Shown: positions 10,557-21,481 of the stretch, one piece after another
How the letters are laid out: each line of letters opens with the position of its first letter
How positions within the stretch are numbered: the stretch's first letter is position 1
Assembly (NCBI GenBank): GCA_029718625.1
Contig: CM056379.1
Location: forward strand, 53,217,579-53,281,578
DNA from: Synaphobranchus kaupii
Taxonomy: Eukaryota > Chordata > Actinopteri > Anguilliformes > Synaphobranchidae
Reading direction: 5' to 3'
DNA length: 64,000 nucleotides
Made by a program: the position numbers and the translations under genes
The notes under the pieces: generated by a model
Database searches by the model: none
What the model was told of the DNA's origin: nothing
What the model saw: only the letters and a program-made list of their open reading frames with translations

Positions 10557-12014
10557 TGTTATGTTTTTTGACGATTTCTTCCCTTGCAGTCATTTCCCTC
10601 GGTAGCCACACAAGGGCGCTGCCCTTTTAGTGGATGTTTGCTCTGCCCCGTCTTTATCGCGGAGCTTCTGTCAGCATCCACACCTGTACGTGGTTACCTC
10701 GGAGCTATTTAAGAACACGTTTCCTTCGTTCTGGGCTTCTATATTGTTTTGTGTTTCGTATTATTTTTTGCCCTTTGTTTGCTTAGCCAGTATGGTTAGG
10801 ACTAGGCTCTGTAGGAGACCTCTTTGCTCCAATGAGTTTTATTGGAGTAATGCGGGACTTGCCTTAGTGCATTTAGCTATTAGGACTCTTCCTCTTTGGC
10901 TCTTTTCTGTTGCCGCTTCCTGGTTTTTCCTTTTCTTTCTTTGCCTAGACCTGTTGCCTTTTCTGTCTCTCGATCCTCTCTCTGTCTGCTTTCTTCCTTG
11001 CAAGCGAGAGGAGTCTGTTTCTTTGTGGGTATATTTATATAGTCATTTCTTACTAAGAGACAGGGCATTTATCATACTGAGAGGCAGGGCTTTATCTATA
11101 TTGAGAGGCAGGGCGTGTATTTTTTACTAGGCTTGCGTTAATCATTGAGCCGCCAAATGTCCAGAACAGCTGTTCTGTTCGTCCTTTCGGTACCTGTCTC
11201 CTTACAGGGAGACCGGGCGATTTTGTTCGGAACTGTAGTTCTGTTCACCCTTCGGGTACATCTCTCCTCACTGGGAGACTGGGCGATTTTGTTCAGAACA
11301 GTAGTTCTGTTGCCTAATGGTACGCCTCTCCTTACAGGGAGACAGGGCGATTTCGTTGACATGTTTGCGGGTGACTGCGAGCCTATGAAAGTAGCCATGG
11401 AACGTTAGATCACTGTTCCTTTCGCCTTCTCATATACTGTTTGCTCTGTTTTTTACTGTTTGGGTATTGTTCTTTGTTTGTTCGGGTGTGTTTTACTAGT
11501 GTTCGCTCATTTCAGGGGTTTTCCTCGTTTCGCTACTGAGAGGCAGGGCTATTATTCTTGGGAGATCAGGCGTTTATTCCTTTACTTTTCTTTGCGCATA
11601 TCTTTGTGTTAGTAAAGGTATGGGACGGCGGTTCTCCATTCCATTCGCCTGTAAAATGTTTGTGGGTTTATTTCTTTACAGTTTCGTGTGACAGCGAGCC
11701 AGTATAGTAGCCCTTAGAACTTTAGTTCTCTGTTCACTCGCCTCCTCGTACGTTGCCCCTTTGCCAGGAGTTGGAGCGTTTGTTCGTTCACATGCTTGTG
11801 TGCCGTCCACCCGATTATCCGGGTTCTTTTGTGTTCCCCCTTTTTCATAGTTCCCTTATTATTTCCCTCCAGTCGAGAGTGGGAACTAGGTTATTTTAGT
11901 TGTCCTTATATTTCCTTAAATACGGGGTTTCCCGTCTCAGTGGCTAATAAAAGCTTATAGAATCTCTTCACTGCGTGTGGCCTCTTCGAACCTCACACGT
12001 CACGTCCCCTAACA
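10557..12014. mobile_element. Solo LTR (Gypsy-like), 1,458 bp
   Basis: Starts TGTTATG and ends CCTAACA, so it carries the 5-bp inverted ends TGTTA/TAACA. It is flanked by a perfect 5-bp target duplication CTCAA (10,552-10,556 and 12,015-12,019). A TATA-like 'atttaagaac' lies near 10,708 and a polyadenylation signal AATAAAA near 11,945. No internal retroelement genes accompany it, so it is a solo LTR left by recombination between two LTRs. The frame of 166 codons at 10,630-11,130 lies inside it and is not a gene. The sequence similar to 27.5-28.4 kb continues on both sides, confirming the insertion. Confidence 0.85.
11160..11365. repeat. Three-unit minisatellite within the solo LTR
   Basis: A unit of about 65 bp is repeated three times with drift. 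Each has 'cagggagacngggcgatttt' followed by a 'gaac...ttctgtt' half. Shorter 'gagaggcagggc' repeats precede it near 11,080-11,115 and recur near 11,540. Probably expanded inside the LTR. Confidence 0.75.
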
Positions 12015-12019
12015 CTCAA

Positions 12020-12823
12020 AATGCAAAAATAACAATAAGCCTATACATATTGGAAAGACAGTGCTTGAGTGGAAAAAACAAACGTACATATGTAGCCAGC
12101 GAGATTAACCGCATTTTAGATGCAAAATTATTTACGTATCGGGAAGGGAGAACTCCAGTCGTGGAACGCGTTTTCTCTACAGCTTGCATAATACTAGACT
12201 GTTAAAATGAAAACTGCCGTTACGCTGGGCTGAAATTAATTGTTCAAAGCACCAAATAAGATATGACATATACCGTTGCTAAGGTTATGATGTACTCTAT
12301 TGGATAAAAGTGCCGACAATTAAACCAGAATTAACTGTGATGAATGAGACAGGCTTGGATGGCAAGGGGGTATTACGAGTCGATGTTTCAGATAGGATAA
12401 TAGCGGTATAAGGTGTTGTATATTTCTCAAACGGATTGTACCAGACGATAAATGACCACTTAATTTTGAAAGGAACATCTCTATGTGTAAAACCAATGGT
12501 AGGATGTATATTTATTTCATATTTAGTAGCAGATATTGCTAGTATAATTGATGGTAAAATGAGACAATAATTTCACGTTTATTTTGCATTTGAGTGAGCA
12601 GGGCTTTTCACTGCGTTTTTGACATATACGATCAGGGTATTGTTGGGTTCATCTTGTTGCTATGACGGAATTCTAATTTTATATGATGAATACATATATT
12701 TATGAACTCATACATAGACGCTATTATCCACTATGTCACGCATGAGTAGGTTTAGACTGGGTGGGGGCGGGGAGTAAAATGATGCCGGCGGCGGCATTAT
12801 CACTAGGCATCTTCGCAAAGGGG
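12020..12823. other. Right part of the piggyBac-type insertion
   Basis: No gene. The segment 12,200-12,620 aligns with 28,040-28,440 (shared 'gacataaatgaccact'-type blocks, 'aaaaccaatggtag', 'tatttcatatttagt'), and 12,690-12,823 aligns with 33,010-33,274. Both end in AAGGGGTTAA. It is therefore a second copy of the same transposon family as the one that ends at 33,278. Confidence 0.65.
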
Positions 12824-12827
12824 TTAA

Positions 12828-13010
12828 GCTTGTCTATCATAACCTTATAATTTAACTCATAGAGCATCTTATAATTTCTGGAGACTGTAATACCGAGATA
12901 CTTTATTTTATCTGTGACTTTTAAGGGTAGGTTGCTAAGGAATCTCTGGTCCAAGCTATCGCATAATGGCATAAATTCACTTTTTTGCCAATTAACTGTG
13001 TAACCAGACA
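12828..13010 (-). pseudogene. L1 ORF2 fragment after the RT core
   Basis: Minus-strand frame with 'SGYTVNWQKSEFMPL' and 'KIKYLGITVS', typical of the L1 reverse transcriptase just after the catalytic box. It joins in frame to 1,765 once the piggyBac-type insertion is removed. Confidence 0.85.
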
Positions 13011-13017
13011 ACTTACC

Positions 13018-13046
13018 ACTGACGGGATGTAGCCTAATGTCTTTTG

Positions 13047-13091
<45 letters not shown>

Positions 13092-14728
13092 CCTCTCTCT
13101 GTCTCCCCCCCCCCCATCCCTACCACCACCTTTTAACCTAATACCATGCCCATGTTGTGTTTAAGTCCCTTTTATAGAGTGTAGGTGCCCCACCAAATAC
13201 TGTTCCTGGACACTTATGGACAAGTCTGCCCTATTCATGTGATTATTTAGACTGGCAATCCCGTGGATGGTAAACCCTGTCCGTAAGGTTCCCCTGCATG
13301 GACTGACAGCGGTCATAACATGCAGTGCTATCATTACCACACCCTGCCGTGGGAAGCTAGCCTAAGCAACTGCCGTCAGCAGTCCACCCAATTGGATCCA
13401 GGCTAAAGGAGCCAAAATGGATTCCGACAGGGAAAGAGGCGCTTCCCCGTCCGTCAGAAGAGAGGTCCTGACTGCACTTTGCCACCTGTGGATCGTCCAG
13501 CTTCCTGTCACAGGAGACAGAGCCCCCCGCACGCCGTGCAGAACTGGTAGAGACACTGTGGGAGTAGGTTGCATTTCACTCATGCAATTGCAACATTAAT
13601 GGGAAAAAGCACTGCATGTCACCCAAAGTCCACCCTTGCCAGTCTAGATACCCGGACACTGGAGAAGGAAGAGACTGAACCAGGGTGTCATAACAGCAGC
13701 GACACAAAAGAGTGTCTAATAGAGATATCTCTCCGCACCACACTGGATCATTGTGGGACATACGTCAGTGTGTCCATATATCTGCTGGCCAGCAGATCAC
13801 AAAGGGACTATTAAACTGGGCATGGACTAAAGGTTTTAAAAATGGTTGGTGAACCATTTGGACAGTTGTTTTTATTGTTAGAAGGTAACTGCTTTTTCAA
13901 TGTTCAAATGTGTAATGTGATTCCTATTTGGTGATGTAAGAATAGGTTTTTAGTGGGTGCATGCACCTATTCTTACAAGAGAGGGAATGTAGGATATCTA
14001 ATATTCCCCCCCTTCTCTCTATCTCTGTCGCTCTCTGTCTCTCTCTCACTCTCACCCCCCCCAACATCAAAGATAAGCCAGTCTTTGTCATAAATGACCC
14101 CTCCCCCTCCCTCCCCCACACCTTAACCCAATCAGGGCATGGATCCCCTCCCTGTCAAGGTATTTCATGAATGTACTGCAGAAAAATATTTTAGTCTGTT
14201 TGGAGTTTGTTTGGTGAAGAAGTCATTCTTTTTGGTTCCCCGTGCGTTTCCTTTTGTTCCTGTTCAGCTGGAGGGTAAATAATATTGGCAATTTTTGGCT
14301 TATCTCTCTCTTTTCTGGTATATTCAAATTAATGTCTGGTTTAATGTCTTCCTTTTGTGAATTATAAGTAGTGAGCCTACATTCCTTCGTGAATGTATGA
14401 TTCCCAGTCATTCTAATTGAATGTTTTCATTTAATAAAATGACTTAATCTCAAGACCTGATTTAGACTTTGTTTTGGCTTGTTGGTTGATCCACCAGGTT
14501 ACTGTTCGACTTACCTATCAAAGAATTCAGCGATTTAATTGATGATTGTCATTTTTAATAATAATAATAAAATTAAATCACGTAAAGCTTATTTTGAATG
14601 TAGGTTAAGTGAGGGGTTCTAGCACGCAATATCGCTTGTGTTCAGTATTCAGAGTGCTGAACGTTTTAACAAGGGCATTGACTGTTGGAACCGCTGGATT
14701 CAGAAAATACACATTTTACCTAATCCTC
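13018..14728. mobile_element. LTR-retroelement-like insertion in L1 (degraded)
   Basis: The L1 reading breaks here and resumes at about 14,736; a 7-bp 'acttacc' at 13,011-13,017 and 14,729-14,735 may be the target duplication. Inside are two related blocks starting TGTAG (13,028 and 13,988), each followed by a long C/T tract and 'ccttaaccc/ttttaaccta' plus 'catgcccatg/gggcatgg'. They look like the starts of two LTRs about 960 bp apart. The right one ends with AATAAA near 14,434. The interval has short frames only, one faintly like a retroelement envelope tail; I do not press this. It could be an internally deleted endogenous retrovirus or a non-coding LTR element. A second, smaller insertion may be present at 14,600-14,728. 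Confidence 0.4.
13048..13089. repeat. (CT)n microsatellite
   Basis: About 20 CT units followed by C-rich sequence, within the putative first LTR. Confidence 0.95.
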
Positions 14729-14735
14729 ACTTACC

Positions 14736-15244
14736 CGACACCACAGTCTTTAATAAGGTGCAAGAGAATGTTCTGGTTGTGAAAGGAATAGGATTACATC
14801 ATCAGGAAATATAGTGGTCCACTCCCAACCTAACTGGTATAATATTTTGGTGACGTCTTATGCTTATCGCCAGGGGTTCAATAGCAATGGCAAAAAGTAG
14901 CGGACTTAATGGACACCCCTGGCCTGTACCACGATGGAGGGCAAACGGGGGTGATCTGTCACAATTTGTAAGGACTGAAGCAGTGGGACAAAGGTATAGC
15001 ATCTCGACTCATACAGTGAAGTTATTGAATTTTTGTCATGTTTTCTATACATAATGTTCATAAGCCTGCACACGTTTAAAAACGAAAAAATTAAAACCAG
15101 TTTGATCTTAGTGTATTATCGAGTGGACGCACTTGTTTAACCTATTAGCCAGAATCTTTGTGAATACTTTAAGATCTTTCCAAGGAGTGCGATGGGCCTG
15201 TATGAAGATGCGTCAGTATCCTCCTTATCTTTTTTAAGAATTAT
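14736..15244 (-). pseudogene. L1 ORF2 fragment: reverse transcriptase core
   Basis: From high to low coordinate on minus: 'SSYRPIALLGKILKVFTKIL' near 15,215-15,150; 'HRGTGQGCPLSPLLFAIAIE' near 14,940-14,880; then the catalytic box region near 14,810, where 'FPDDVILFL' stands in place of the usual YADD. Frameshifts separate the blocks. Confidence 0.85.
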
Positions 15245-15958
15245 GCTGATGGTACACGGGCAATATTTTCAGGCAATATAGCCAGCAATATTGTACAATA
15301 TTGCCAGCAATGGGCAATGGGTATGGGCCACTGTAGCAATGGGCAATGGGGCAATAACTGAAAAATAACTGAAAAAAGAATGTTTGCGGATCCTGTTTTT
15401 AACATCAGTTTTGAACCTTTACCGTCATCTCACCACAAAGATATAAATGTGCACATAAATGTGCCCGGAACGGCAAGAACCACAGCTTTCCGCCAATGTA
15501 ATTCAATCGCCCGTATCTCAAAATTTTATGGAAGAATTCATGGATGTATTCACCAGTAAAGCAGGTGGTCTGATTAGGTCTGCTGAATAAAGTTAGCTAG
15601 CTAGCTAGTTAAAAGTCACTTGGTTCGTCAGTACGGTGGTGACTGAGTAATAATACCAATTATTCACAATCAAAAGTCAAGAACATTTCACTAATACATC
15701 AATATAACTTACCTGAGTAATACATAAATAAATAAAGTTATAAGAGATCAGCATCCCTTCGGTTTCCTTGCACCACTTGACAGCCATTGTTGAAATTTAT
15801 TTTTGGAAGACTCAGGTGTCATGTGACCCAAACTCTCATCTGTGATTGGATGGTAGCAAAATATTGCTTGCCTCGATCAAACTTGTTCAGATATTGATTT
15901 ATCAATAGGAAAATTGTCAGCAATCATTGCCTGAAAATATTGCCCGTGTACCATCAGC
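15245..15958. mobile_element. MITE, about 714 bp, in L1
   Basis: Inverted ends of about 33 bp, starting GCTGATGGTACACGGGCAAT at 15,245 and on the complementary strand from 15,958. It has no coding capacity. 'gggcaatgggg'-type subrepeats lie near 15,305-15,350. L1 ORF2 resumes on both sides (ANIL before, ILKKDKE after). No clear target duplication was found, so the superfamily is open (hAT or Harbinger derivative). Confidence 0.75.
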
Positions 15959-17510
15959 TTTAGAGGATGTTTGCAGAGTAGAGTGATTCTGGTAGCTTCT
16001 TGTTTTTAATGGAGTCTTTGAACATTCTTAACAGAAGAGGGGCGATTTTATCAGAGAAGGCCTTGTAAAACTCCATACCAAAGCCGTCTGGTCCTGCTGC
16101 TTTGCCATTGGGAAAGCATTTAATAGCTAAAAGCACTTCCTCTAATGATATGCTGGTATTCAGCGCTTCTTTCACTGGAGCACTAAGTTTAGGGAGCTCA
16201 ATAGAGTGGAGAAAACCTGTAATGTCTGCTGAGTCCACATTACTGCTAGAGGTGTACAACTCCTGGTAGAATTCCATGAATCGTTTATTGATCTCTACAG
16301 GGTTATTTATCAGTGAACCTGAGCTGGACTTGATCTTATAGATAGCCCTGTTAGCTTGGGACCCCCTAAGTCGACGGGTTAGAAGAGAGCTCGGCTTGTC
16401 CCCCAGTTCAAACTGCTTCTGTCTAACCTTCAGTAGGAGGGTACTTATTTGACCTGAGAGAATATTATTATATTCATACTTCAATTTCATGATATTGGTA
16501 AGTGTAGAGTGGGATGGCGTCACTCTGTATCTTTGTTCAAGGGTTGCGAGCAGGACCTCTATCTCAGACAACTTTCCATGCCTCTTCTTTTTTAACTCTT
16601 GCCTCAAATGCTATGATGTGGCCCCTTATGACAGCTTTAAGAGCCTCCCACAAAGTGTAATCAGAAACATCCCCCCTGTCATTTGAAGTCAGATAATCAG
16701 CTATATAGGCCGAGCATTGTTCCTGGAAAACTTTATCATTTAGCTGGATTATAGCGCCAACTAAATGGAGATTTTTCAGCTTCAAAATCCACTGAAAAGG
16801 CTACTGGGCAGTGATCAGATATAAGAATGTTGTGATACTTGGAGGAGGTGATCTTTGTGTTCATTTTGAAATTCAAAAAATAATCAATTCTTGTATACGA
16901 TTTATGGACCTTTGAGAAAAATTTGTAATCTTTATCCATTGGATGTTGAAGCCTCCAAATATCGACTATGTTCATTGAATGAATAAGATTGTTGTGTACT
17001 GTAGTAGAGTTTAGAGGGGAGAAGTTATGGGATGAAAGCCTGTCCATAAAGGGGTCCAGGATACAATTACAGTCCCCTCCAATAATCAGGTGAGTAGTGG
17101 ATATATCTGTTAACAGTTAAAAAACTTTGAAAAAATTTGGGTCATCGAAGTTTGGGGCATAGAGATTCAGAAATGTGACATGGGTTGCCAATACAGTGCC
17201 AGGCACAATAAGATATCGACCATTGGCATCTCTCTTAAATGTTGAAATGGAATATTTTTCCGAGTTAATGTAGATACACCCCTGGCTTTTTTTGAGAAGG
17301 TGGAGCGGTACATCTGACCTATCCAGCTGCATCTCATTTTATGGGTGTCACAGTGTTTAATGTGTGTTTCTTGGAGAAACATTATGTCTGCGTGTAAAGT
17401 GTTCAAGTGGGAAATAACTTTGGATCTCTTGACAATACTTTTTAAGCCACGGACATTCCAGCTCAGTATCTGTATGTTCTTTTTATTCTTGGGCCTAGTG
17501 TGAGTCATCC
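15959..17510 (-). pseudogene. L1 ORF2 N-terminal part: APE endonuclease and pre-RT
   Basis: Begins at about 17,480 with 'ILSWNVRGLKS', then 'MFLQETHIK' (catalytic Glu). Later blocks 'NLYAPN', 'YTRIDYFLN' and 'SDHCPVAFSV' (the SDH motif near 16,820) complete an apurinic-type endonuclease. Then follow a linker and 'KCFPNGKAAGPDGFGMEFYK', the first RT motif, at about 16,110. At least four frame changes break it. The endonuclease nicks target DNA to prime reverse transcription in living L1 elements. Confidence 0.9.
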
Positions 17511-18064
17511 TAAATTGTCATATAAATACGAATGGCAACAGTGAAATGTGAATGGTGCAAAAAATAAAACAACAAAAAGAAAGGACATAAAAATGAAAAA
17601 GACCTCCCCCAACTCACTTCCCCAAATGTAGCAAGTTCAAAAAATCCCCCATAGCTATGAACTGCTGCTGGGCAAAACATGGAAAAAAGCCATTAAGTAA
17701 AGTGACCAATTAAAAAAACATGAAAAAGGTTATGTTACCTTATGTTTAGCTCTGTGTCCACCCTCAATAAAAACATAAGCAACGCTCCATTAGAGAGAGA
17801 AAGAAATTCAACCAGTTTTCCAAGTCCAGAAAGATTCCAAAAGCATGTCCATTATATGCCCCGCTTAAACATCGTCCAGGTTAGGGCTCTCAACAACAAA
17901 ATTAGCAAATAGCCGTCTTAATCAGTTATAAAACATAACCTGATAATACAGGCACAATGTCCCATGGCAGAAATCCGGCTGTGAAGTGGAGAAATATAAT
18001 CGACTAAGAGTCTCTGTTCAGCATCAGAACTGGGCCTCGACTGATCACGAATCTCATGATCCAT
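17511..18064 (-). other. L1 inter-ORF region
   Basis: AT-rich spacer between L1 ORF1 and ORF2 with no domain in either strand. Unusually long for an L1 inter-ORF gap (about 550 bp), so ORF1 or ORF2 may once have extended into it. Confidence 0.5.
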
Positions 18065-18552
18065 CAGCTATGTTAGTCGGTTAGGCGACCCGGTCAGCCC
18101 ATCAATATAAGTCTCAGCTTCATGCGGACATGAGAATATCTTCTCCATCTTTCCATGGGTGAGGATGAGATGCACCGGGTCGAGGAAATTGTACTTTATT
18201 CCTTTAGCTTTCAGTTTCTCCCTGGCCCTGTCAAACTGTTTGCGTTGGCTCGATACTTCAGCTGGGAAGTCCGGGAAGATGTTGATGTGCTCTCCGTTAT
18301 AGGTGAGGGGACTCTGCGTGCGTGCAAGATGCAGTAATTCCACTTTAATTGGGTCAATATGTATTTTGGCTATCATAATGCCTGGCTTCATGTTGGAGAG
18401 AGGGCCAATACGGTGCACCCGGTCTACCTTAATGCCCTGCGGGAAATTGCTTACCCCCAGAAGCGCAGGGAGCAGTTCGGTTACAAAATGAGTGTGATTG
18501 CCCTTCTCTACATTCTCTGGAATCTTTATATTTTGCCTTCTTTATCTACCCT
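18065..18552 (-). pseudogene. L1 ORF1 (RNA-binding protein), C-terminal part
   Basis: Minus-strand frame readable from about 18,540: 'NIKIPENVEKGNHTHFVTEL', 'KVDRVHRIGPLSNMKPG', 'INIFPDFPAEVSSQRKQFDR', 'AREKLKAKGI'. This matches the transposase-22/L1 ORF1 RNA-recognition and C-terminal domains, which coat the L1 RNA as trimers. The N-terminal coiled coil is missing: the element is cut at about 18,553 by a SINE-like repeat, beyond which Gypsy sequence begins. Confidence 0.85.
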
Positions 18553-18555
18553 CTA

Positions 18556-18781
18556 AAGCAGGGGTTCCCAAACCGGTCCTGGGGGACCCCTGTGTATGCT
18601 GGTTTTCGTTGCAACCACAGTTGCAATCCCAGAATTTTAGCAAGCTGTAATTTTTTCTTAATTAGGTGCTTTTCATGTTTGGAGGAATTATTCGCCCTCT
18701 TAAGACACATTATGTCAGAAATAGCTATGCATGCCATGTAGAACAAACTCCCCATGTTCACGTTGTGCTTATTGTGCATAG
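18556..18781. repeat. SINE-like interspersed repeat
   Basis: Starts 'gcaggggttcccaaaccggt' and continues with 'cctgtgtatgctggtttt', a sequence style seen in many fish short interspersed repeats. No A/B box promoter was confirmed and there is no coding capacity. It lies exactly at the L1/Gypsy junction. A relative may lie near 62,200-62,245 ('accagggttgcctacccctgg'). Confidence 0.55.
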
Positions 18782-20400
18782 CGAAATTATGACGTAGGGG
18801 ATCGGGAGCTGTTGGCTGTTAAGCTGGCTCTTGAAGAGTGGCGTCATTGGTTGAAGGGTGCCGAGCATCCTTTTACGGTGTGGACCGACCACAAAAATTT
18901 GGAGTACGTCCAAAATGCTAAGAGACGTAATACATGGTAGGCGTGTTGGGTGCTGTTTTTCACGTGTTTTAATTTCCTCTTGACATATCGCCCCGGGTCT
19001 AAGAATGTTAAACCGGACGCCCTCTCGTGCATTTACAACTGGTCTGACAGGGACCCTACTCCGGAGTCCATTGTTCCCACTAATCAGATCTTGGCCCCAG
19101 TGTTGTGGGAGGTTGAGGTGGCAGTTCAGAAAGCACTGCGTCATGACCCGGGTCCTGGTGGGGGCCTCTTTTTTGTGCCAAATAATTTAAGGTATTGCAA
19201 TGGGGTCATTCTTCCCAGCTGGTGGCTCATCCAGGCGCTCATAGGACCAGGGATTTCCTGTCCAGACGTTTTTGGTGGCCCAATATGGAGAAGGACGTAC
19301 GGGAATTTGTTGCCGCTTGTGCAGTCTGCGCCCGTAACAAGGGTTCTCAACGCCCACCCTCCATCCTGTTACGCCCTCTACCCATCCCAACCGCCCTTGG
19401 AGCCACATCGCACTGGATTTTATTACCGGGTTGCCTGCTAAACAAAGGCAACACGGCGATCCTAGTGGTTGTGCACAGGTTTTCGAAGGCGGCACATTTT
19501 ATTGCCCTATCTAAACTACCGTCAGCAACAGAAACCGCTCAGCTGATGGTAGACCATGTATTTAGGGTGCACGGCCTTCCCCAGGACGTAGTGTCAGATC
19601 GCGGCCCTAAATTTGCTGCTCGGTTTTGGTGCTCTTTTTGCACCCAATTAGGGGCGTCGGTCAGTTTGTCCTCTGGGTTCCACCCGGAGACTAACGGACA
19701 GACGGAGCACACCAACCAAATGTTGGAGAACACTCTGCGGTGCCTGGCCACTGCCAACCCCACCTCGTGGAGTCTGTACCTCGCCTGGGCGGAATATGCA
19801 CATAACAGCCTTCGCAATGCCTCCACTGGCCTCTCTCCTTTCGAAGCGCAGTTGGGGTATTTGCCCCCTGTCTTTCCTGAACTGGAGAGGAATGTGGAAG
19901 TCCCGCCCGCTGGCGCATTCTTCCGGAAGTGCAGAGCTGTTTGGAGGCGTGTCCGTTCATCGCTTTTGCACGCCATGGCTAGGCAGAAGGTCTCTGCCTA
20001 CAGGCATCGCCATCCAACTCCGTCCTACCGGGTTGGCAAACGCATGTGGCTTTCCACATGAGACCTCCCATTGAGGGTAGGGTCTCGCTAACTTGCCCCG
20101 CACTACGTCGGTCCTTTTAAGATCGTGCTGAAAATTTACCTGGTTACGGTGCATCTGCAGTTACCGCGTTCCATGCGCATACACCCGACGTTTCACTTTT
20201 CCTGACTAAAACCGGTGCTCAACCGGTGCTCATCATTAAACCGCTGCCCCTTCCCTGGCTCGTGGAGGGAGGCCCAGTGCTTGGCGCATATTGGCAGAGA
20301 GACGTGTGGGTTCCAGTTTTTGGTTGATTGGGACGGCTATGGCCCGGAGGAACGCTGTTGGGTTCCTGCTAGGAATATTTTGGACCCTGATTGATTAGCG
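18782..20400 (+). pseudogene. Gypsy pol, 5'-truncated: RNase H, integrase, chromodomain
   Basis: Starts abruptly inside RNase H ('[20 protein letters not shown]', '[12 protein letters not shown]'), then '[15 protein letters not shown]'. Integrase follows: zinc region with CAVC near 19,320, 'VVSDRGPKF' near 19,590, 'ETNGQTEHTNQMLEN' near 19,690, 'WAEYAHNSL' near 19,790. After a stop at 20,059 comes the region before the chromodomain, and at about 20,310-20,395 the chromodomain '[18 protein letters not shown]'. There are frame changes near 19,190 and 19,400, and several stops. Reverse transcriptase, protease and gag are absent. The 3' LTR follows directly at 20,458. Confidence 0.9.
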
Positions 20401-20457
20401 TGTTCCGCCATGAGGGTCTCGAGGGATCGTCTGGGGTCGTCCCTTAAAGGGGGGGTC

Positions 20458-21185
20458 CTGTCATGGTTTGCGCCTGTCTTTCCTTTGTTCTACGGTTGTT
20501 TGTTCTTTTCTGTTCGATGGGGCAATCTAACGGATTTTTGGTGTTCCACGCCGGGGTTTCCATTCTTTCTGGCACTTAGTGAGTGTACCTGTTGCAGATT
20601 TCCTGCTTCTATTTAAGCCTAGGATTTCCTTCTTCCGGTGCTTGGTTGTCATTTGCTCATTTTGACTTTAAGCCGGTAAGGTATAGGTAGGCACTCTAAG
20701 GCACTCTTTCCTTCATTGCCCTGCTTTGGAGTTACGAGGGACTTGCCTTTTTGTGCATTAGACACACATAGGATACACATTTCCTTTGCTTTTTCTGTCC
20801 CTCGCTCCTGCTCCCGCTCTGGTCTCTCTGAGACAGCTTTCCTTTCTGTTTGCTCTGTACCTCTCTTTATTTCCTTGTTTTCTCTCTATCGAGAGTGAGA
20901 GGCATTTTTCTTTATTTTTATTTTCTCGAGCCTACGAGTCTCGCTCGCCCGATTATTTTCGGGTCGCTATTATTTCTCCCTTTTTCAGTCTCCTTTGTAT
21001 TGCTCTCCAGGTTTGAGAGCAGGAGCTGTTTTTTCTTTCTCTGTTTTTTCTCCCTTATTCGCGGATTCAGTCCGCTGCATTGGTGTACTTAATTGTGTAC
21101 TTAACTTAAAGAATCCCTTTAGTTGTATTTGGACCTCCGAACCATTCGCCTCCCTCTTACATGTAGCTCCGACCGTAGTCACAAG
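20458..21185 (+). mobile_element. 3' LTR of the truncated Gypsy
   Basis: Begins TGTCATGG after a polypurine tract (aaagggggggtcc, 20,446-20,457). It contains 'cggtaaggtatagg' near 20,673, which also occurs in the LTR-like sequence at 37,500. The right boundary, near 21,180 (…accgtagtca), is uncertain because the 5' LTR is missing for comparison. Confidence 0.7.
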
Positions 21186-21481
21186 GTGCATCGATTTGAT
21201 CATGGGTTTTATTTTTATAAAGTTTTGATTTGTTTGTTATTCACTGTTTGTTATAATAGACCTTTCACAAATAATCTTTCACAAACTTCCTTTCAGGCTT
21301 AGGAAATCACTTTACATGTGCTAAAGTAATCTATTTGCATGACCACCTCCCACTATTTCGCAAAATAGTGTCGGGACACCCAATATTGCATATTCATTGA
21401 AGCTAACCCGCAAAAATGAGAAATCCACGTATCTTTCAATTGTAGCACACACAATCTTTACACGTCATTTGTTGATCACCT
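21186..21481. other. No feature seen
   Basis: AT-rich sequence between the Gypsy 3' LTR and a possible hAT start. Nothing recognised. Confidence 0.5.

Larger units (their letters stand above)
1766..12827. mobile_element. piggyBac-type insertion (11 kb, composite) in L1
   Basis: TTAA occurs at 1,766-1,769 and 12,824-12,827. The inner termini read CCCCTTCGCGCAGATG at the left and, reverse-complemented, CCCCTTTGCGAAGATG at the right: an inverted terminal repeat of about 16 bp. If one TTAA and everything between is removed, the L1 reading frame on the minus strand continues without a break (K-V-M-I-D-K-L joined to K-S-N-I-E-S-W), so the insertion site is exact. TTAA duplication with perfect site restoration is the hallmark of piggyBac. 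The insert is itself nested: degraded piggyBac sequence at the left, two Harbinger copies, a solo LTR, and a right part that recurs near 27.5-33.3 kb. No intact piggyBac transposase was found inside. Confidence 0.8.

Noticed and set aside
10630..11130. 166-codon hydrophobic frame
   Set aside because: Lies wholly inside a solo LTR bounded by TG/CA and a 5-bp duplication; T-rich DNA yields hydrophobic residues by chance.
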